DNA of 64,000 bases from Zhengitettix transpicula. Its lineage: Eukaryota > Arthropoda > Insecta > Orthoptera > Tetrigidae. Shown piece after piece: positions 59,432 to 64,000 of this stretch. Location: contig CM073591.1 in NCBI GenBank assembly GCA_037074705.1, positions 158,379,032 through 158,443,031 on the forward strand, written 5' to 3'. The notes beneath the pieces were generated by a model. The model did no database searches and was not told where the DNA came from. It worked only from the letters and a program-made list of their open reading frames with translations. The translations under genes were made by a program, and so were the position numbers. Every line of letters begins with the position of its first letter. Positions within the stretch are counted from its first letter, which is position 1.

Positions 59432-60494
59432 TTGTAATACCAATTAAACAGGCTATTAATTGTTTTTAATAATTAAATTGTTAGCGGTACGAATGCGTAA
59501 AGGCGACAATCAGGGCAGGTTTTTCCTTTGTTTAACAATTGAAACTGAAAAAAAAACGCGAGATTGGAGAACAGTCATTCTGTACGGAGATACGAGACAG
59601 AACGGACACATAAAGTAATAACACAGTAAAATTAATAACATAAAAGCATGAATAGTCTTATCCAGGAGGTCCGACGGTGAGATATGATAGTTTATATAAA
59701 ATCGAGTAAGCAGTTTGGCGGAGAGACACATAAAATCACAATTTGGAAGCTGAAGTTTTTGCTACCCAAATTGAACTAATTGTCGCATCGAGAGACTTTG
59801 AGAAAATCCAGCAACCGGCTGAGGGTGGACTAATCCAGATTCCCGGATAGCAGAGACGAGAGGGCAACGACCACGTGTATTCAAATTCTAAAGTGTAGAA
59901 TCAGTGAGTAATGAATGGTCTGTTTTAATGAGTGTTAAATTCAAGCAAGAATAATCCAAACTGGTACCAGAAGTACTGTCGTGAGTACAAGACAATTATT
60001 AATAATTGTAAACGATATTTAAAGGGTATAGTCAGATTTAGTTCGCGTTTTTCTTTTCGTTCGTTTTCTTTTGTTTCTAGTATTTTAATTTTGTATTGAA
60101 TGAACTGAATTGCTAATGTTTTAATTGGAGTCTACTTTTATCAAACCAAATTATGACCCTGAGATATAGAGATTCGACGTAGTTGATTGTAATGATATAT
60201 GAACTGTATTTTCATAAAATGCCACGAATTAATAAATGAAAAATTAAAGTATTTGTTGTTAACTGGATGAAATTCGGCGTGCAAAATAGATCTTATACAA
60301 TGTTAATTTATCAGCAATAATAATTTTTTTAATTTAAATCTTAAATTAATTTTGTTAATTATTTTAATGATTTAAGACAACCTTTTTAATCATTACATAT
60401 TTGACGTCTTCAACGTGTGGCTAACTATCATTCAAATTTAAATTAATTTTTTTTTAATTAATTTCTTTTAATTAAATCTTCTTGTTTATTACAA
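59432..60494 (+). mobile_element. LTR-like unit E6, complete (solo LTR)
   Basis: The clearest member of the family. Flanked by TATATA on both sides (59424-59431 and 60495-60500). Begins TTGTAATACCAATTAAACAG and ends TTGTTTATTACAA, so inside one flanking T/A it has TGTAAT...ATTACA: TG...CA ends with a 6-bp inverted repeat, as LTRs have. Internal modules: CTGGTACCAG at 59961, ATATTTAAAGGGTATAGTCA followed by GATTT at about 60010-60040, TGACCCTGAGA at 60153 and CAACGTGTGGC at about 60411. Size 1.06 kb, no ORF of note. With ATAT-like flanking duplication this fits a Gypsy-type solo LTR that favours TA-rich targets. Confidence 0.7.
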
Positions 60495-60500
60495 TATATA

Positions 60501-61288
60501 TCCACATCTCTCCTATCAAATAATATTAGACCAACATTTATTTCAGCATTCAAACAATTCTCAATTAAATTATTTATACATTTGTAAAAATATGAACAAG
60601 TTTTAACAATATTCATTGGTGTATTTCTACTGGGGGGCGAACGTAAATTTTGGGGTCGTAGCCAGAAATGTATATGAAAATCCATTTCCCGTATCAGAGT
60701 ATATTAATATATTACTAATACCAACGCCACTCAAATAAATATATATTTTTGCTCTGCACTTGGATGAGAAACGAACGTGCACAAAAGCATGAATGAATTG
60801 ATGTGGCTTTCGTTGTGCGTGTTTTGTGGGAGCGAATATTGCCCTCTCGCGTAATAAATTCTGTAGTACCTAGTAAATAAAACAGAATAAAGACAAATCG
60901 CAGTAATGCAGGAATGAACGCCCTTGCATATGCGTCATAATTACTGCGCAGTAAATGTGATGTACGGCACAAAGTACATAGGTGGAACACAAATCCTAAG
61001 TCTATAAACGCTACCCATCCGTGGAATAAAACAACTTTTTCCGCAAGTTAAGTTTGGAATATAACAGCGAAACCATAACGTAATATTTTGTTTAAGATAT
61101 GTCTGATGGTCTTTTATTCATCATAATTAGGTGTTTTATTTTTCTTTAAAATTCGATATTGCCTTTAATCATTTTGTAGTTTAAACCGTAAAGTTAAAAT
61201 TTTAGCAACGGTTATTTGTATTTCTAGTGCTTTGGCATAATGCTGAATCATTAATATAAATAATTGAAACATGAAGGCAATCGCATAC

Positions 61289-61292
<4 letters not shown>
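60501..61292. other. No recognised gene
   Basis: AT-rich to balanced. A 91-residue minus frame (60715-60990) is unassigned. Confidence 0.4.

Positions 61293-61330
<38 letters not shown>
61293..61330. repeat. TA microsatellite beside Rep1
   Basis: Uninterrupted TA tract that sits exactly where other Rep1 copies carry their T/A homopolymer. Confidence 0.9.
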
Positions 61331-61331
<1 letters not shown>

Positions 61332-61863
61332 GGTAACAGGCTATATGAGAGTAATCCACATGGTTGCAACTCCATTTTAATAGCATAGGAAAAGATTTGA
61401 AAGGGGAGATGCGGAAGGGTGGAGATATGTTGCCAAGGGTTAACTAGGGTTCCTAGGCTATAGTTTAAGGATCCTACTCGGCATTCGCCTGAAAGTAATG
61501 CAGAACAAACCCTAGAATACCTTGCATCAGGTAGGTAGTGCATTGGGTACTTGCCTCACACCCTTCAGATGGTGGGACAGGGGTTAGCTGTGGGAACGAA
61601 GCATCCACTTCTCCGAGCCTCGACAAGTTTAGGAGGCAACTGGCCGACTGTTCCAATGGAAACAGAGAACAACTCTTACCGTATGCCCAAGGTCTGCGAC
61701 CCCGGAACATACACCTCTCAAAACAGGCCGAGGTGCCTCGGCATGTGGGAACCTTGGTTCAAAAAACCAGAGAGATGTGAAGGCATCCCCAAAGATAGCC
61801 TACACCAGAGCTCTCTGGGAAGGTTCACCTGCGAGAAAATTCACTCGCAGGCTTCCTTCCAGA
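61331..61863 (+). repeat. Rep1 copy, full length
   Basis: Runs from GGTAACAGGCTATATGAGAG, through CCAAGGGTTAACTAGGGTTC, GGATCCTACTCGGCATTCGC, CAGGTAGGTAGTGCATT, GGCAACTGGCCGACTGTTCC, GTATGCCCAAGGTCTGCGAC, CCGAGGTGCCTCGGCATGTG and AGAGCTCTCTGGGAAGGTTC, to the hairpin arms CCTGCGAG and CTCGCAGG (about 61829-61852) and CTTCC. All modules are kept, but the homopolymer end is replaced by a TA repeat. Confidence 0.9.
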
Positions 61864-63760
61864 TTCTTGACAAATATTTACAATCCTATAGGTATTATTT
61901 GTGAGTTTTCTCGTCGTACGTCATCATCCTACGTATGAGTATGAGTACAATAGCAGTTCACCATTGTGTTTAAAATTAATGTCATTCTCATTTGAACAAT
62001 AGATAATATTCATTGTACATTTTTATCATGTTAACCGAATTACATCTGAATTTCAAGTCACTGCTGAATTTTACTCTTGCTGTATTCAACTACGCTACTT
62101 GTGGACGTCAAACAAATTTTCTGTGCTGCTCGTTGATCTTCTTTATGCGGCGCGGGCAATAAAACGATCGCAACATCCATATATTGACGAACGGTAGCAC
62201 TGTTAAACCTGGAATGGGGGCCTATTTATATTGGGCTGGAGAGGTACTTATTCTTCGGCGGCGAAAATTCCTGCTTCTTCAGTCAACGCACGACCATCGC
62301 ACTTTGTCAGGGTTCGACAGTTCATAAATGCATTGCGCCCCTGAGCAATATGCCAACTGATTTACCGACGTCGGTGCAGAATTTATGGTTTAATTTCAAT
62401 ACGACGCAACAAGAACTCGTTCGAAACCACTTTTCTGTAAAGAAAGGGCCTATTTATTGCTACAAAATACGCCAGAAAGGTGTCGTCTTGCTTTTGTCCA
62501 ACAATGGTCGATTCTCGGATATATTAAAAATATTTGGTTAAAATATATGTTAGCATAGTAAACAACACAAAATTTATTCGTAATATTATTACAGTCCCAA
62601 CCCGTGTCTGCGTGGCTACAGGTTCTATTTATTCCGTATATATATATTAACCTTTCCAAGTAGATATATCCTGTATACCTTAAAAAAAAATTATGTTAGT
62701 CCTTACCCTTAATTTAGTATGTGCTATATTTGACATTTTGAGGTCTATACATTCGAATTAAACCGTATATGGTAATGTTAAGTCTCATGTCCTGTCCTTT
62801 ATGCGTGTTGCCCCTTCACTGGACCAGTTTGATACACAAAGTTTCAAAAGAAAATAATTTATTTTTACAAAGTTTGTAAAATTTGAACCCTAAAGGATTA
62901 TTTTGGAAAGCACCAATTAAAAAATGTCTCTATAGATATTTAAGCTTCTTAAGCTTTCTTAAGTTTAACACTTCTTATATGCCTCATAAAAATAATAAAT
63001 TTTAGTACCGACTTTCTTCCTGTTTCTTTCATAAACGCTTTCTCAGTTGCTTTTGCGAAGATTTTGGTGATTTTTTAGTCATAAAAATCGATATTTATGA
63101 AACGAAAAATATTAAAAAGAGTGTTTTAAGAATTATAATATTTTATTTACTGATTGTAACAGGAAAAGTGCAAAGCAACTGCAGATGACGGTCTATAGAA
63201 TGTTACACAGAAATTTACATTACCGAAGTAAACTTCTTTGAAGTCTGTAGTCCAAATTGTTAGCCATTACCCATAGGAGAAAATAGCTTGATAGGTAGGA
63301 TTTACCCTCAAGTTAATTGGAGGTTGAGCTTTTCAAATCAACGACAAATCCAATTAGAGATAAATTTGTTACAACGGTGCCGTCCTCTTGCTGAAGTTCA
63401 CGAATGTTCTTCACAAACGAACTGGAGTTGCAACATTAAAGGTAATTAAGGAAAGGATGCTTCATTTGGTGGCGGAAGAAGGATGAAAGCTTCTATTCTC
63501 TATGTGCTAATAGAACGGATCCCATTCGGCGAATTGAGACCCCGAACCAAGCAACGTAGTTCTCCTCTACATTCCTCATGTAACCGTAGACGCTATTTAT
63601 ATCATTTAAGAACTAATTTTCGAGAATAAAAAAATATATAAGCTTATGTCAGTAATAATAGTTCATCCAGAAATATTAGATAACCAAATACCTGTTTAAG
63701 TCCACCAAAATCAAGCAACTGACTTGAAAGAAGCTGTAAGGAAAGATAAATAAAGTTGTA
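61864..63760. other. No recognised gene; GC-richer patch at 62090-62530
   Basis: The patch at about 62090-62530 includes an unassigned 63-residue plus frame (62350-62541). The rest is AT-rich. Nothing recognised. Confidence 0.4.
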
Positions 63761-63773
63761 ATATATATATATA
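63761..63773. repeat. Short TA tract at LTR-like unit E7
   Basis: TATATATATATAT directly before the TTGTAATACTAATTAGAGGC start of E7. Confidence 0.75.
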
Positions 63774-64000
63774 TTGTAATACTAATTAGAGGCAATTAGC
63801 GATTTGATAATTGGAAATTTATGATGGATTGTTATCGAGTAGAATATGAAAGGCAACAGTACATAGGAAAGCTTTGTCGGCAACAAGCGTTTCTACAAAC
63901 CGCAGTCGGATGGGGGTCACAGTTGCGGGCAGATATCCATCCAGAAAGGTTGCAGTTTGAAATTAAACAAAAAGTTTTCGGACACTAATTCAGCGAATAA
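63774..64000 (+). mobile_element. LTR-like unit E7, cut by the window edge
   Basis: Starts TTGTAATACTAATTAGAGGC right after a TA tract and continues ATGGATTGTTATCGAG, AAAGGCAACAGTACATAGGA, AAGCTTTGTCGGCAACAAGC and CATCCAGAAAGGTTGCAG, all close to the corresponding parts of E4 (which reads GTGGATTGTTAGCGG, AAAGGCGACAATGTATAGGC and so on). The right part lies outside the window, so it cannot be told whether internal retrotransposon genes follow. Confidence 0.6.

Overview
This window looks like repeat-rich, AT-rich nuclear DNA of an insect. The mix of repeats (mariner and mariner-like transposase remnants, CR1/Jockey-type LINEs, LTR ends in TA tracts, a tRNA-derived SINE) would suit a large, transposon-laden genome such as a cockroach or relative, but that is inference from repeat content and the species cannot be read from the sequence. 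I found no intact host protein gene, no rRNA and no functional tRNA. Short ORFs are scattered throughout, and the only ones I could tie to known families are remnants of mobile elements.

Layout. About 0-10 kb is mostly anonymous AT-rich DNA with TA microsatellites, a small repeat fragment and a few GC-richer blocks. At 10.5-11.8 kb there is a retroposon-like block that opens with a CCCGGCGTTGCCCGGG motif. At 13.0-14.5 kb an unclassified 1.44-kb element is bounded by 60-bp, almost perfect terminal inverted repeats. At 15.8-18.6 kb three LTR-like sequences (TG...CA ends, in or beside TA tracts) are packed together and bracketed by a 71-bp direct repeat. A decayed transposase lies at 20.7-21.5 kb, directly followed by a copy of a roughly 530-bp dispersed repeat (called Rep1 here). 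Further Rep1 copies are at 1.7, 23.6, 34.7-35.5, 39.3-40.1, 47.8-49.1 and 61.3 kb. A decayed LINE occupies 24.8-26.2 kb, another transposase remnant 26.5-26.9 kb, and a five-copy tandem array of about 175 bp plus a two-copy 110-bp duplication 28.7-29.8 kb. Two more LTR-like units lie head to head at 31.9-33.6 kb, followed by a cysteine-rich transposon-derived ORF fragment. A near full-length but dead mariner (1.3 kb) is at 41.3-42.6 kb, an internally deleted mariner-like remnant at 43.6-43.9 kb, LINE 3' ends of one family at 42.9 and 50.5-51.4 kb, a retroposon-like element at 54.5-55.1 kb, a tRNA-like SINE at 57.5-57.9 kb, and further LTR-like units at 59.4-60.5 kb and at the right edge.

The mobile-element genes do not form a working system. 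All transposase and reverse-transcriptase remnants carry frameshifts, stops, truncations or, in the mariner, loss of the first catalytic Asp. The two most interesting patterns are (1) the family of LTR-like units sitting in TA microsatellites, often as head-to-head or tail-to-tail pairs, and (2) Rep1, a multi-copy, GC-rich, hairpin-rich repeat with an A-run at one end, which looks like a retroposed structured RNA without a recognisable Pol III promoter.
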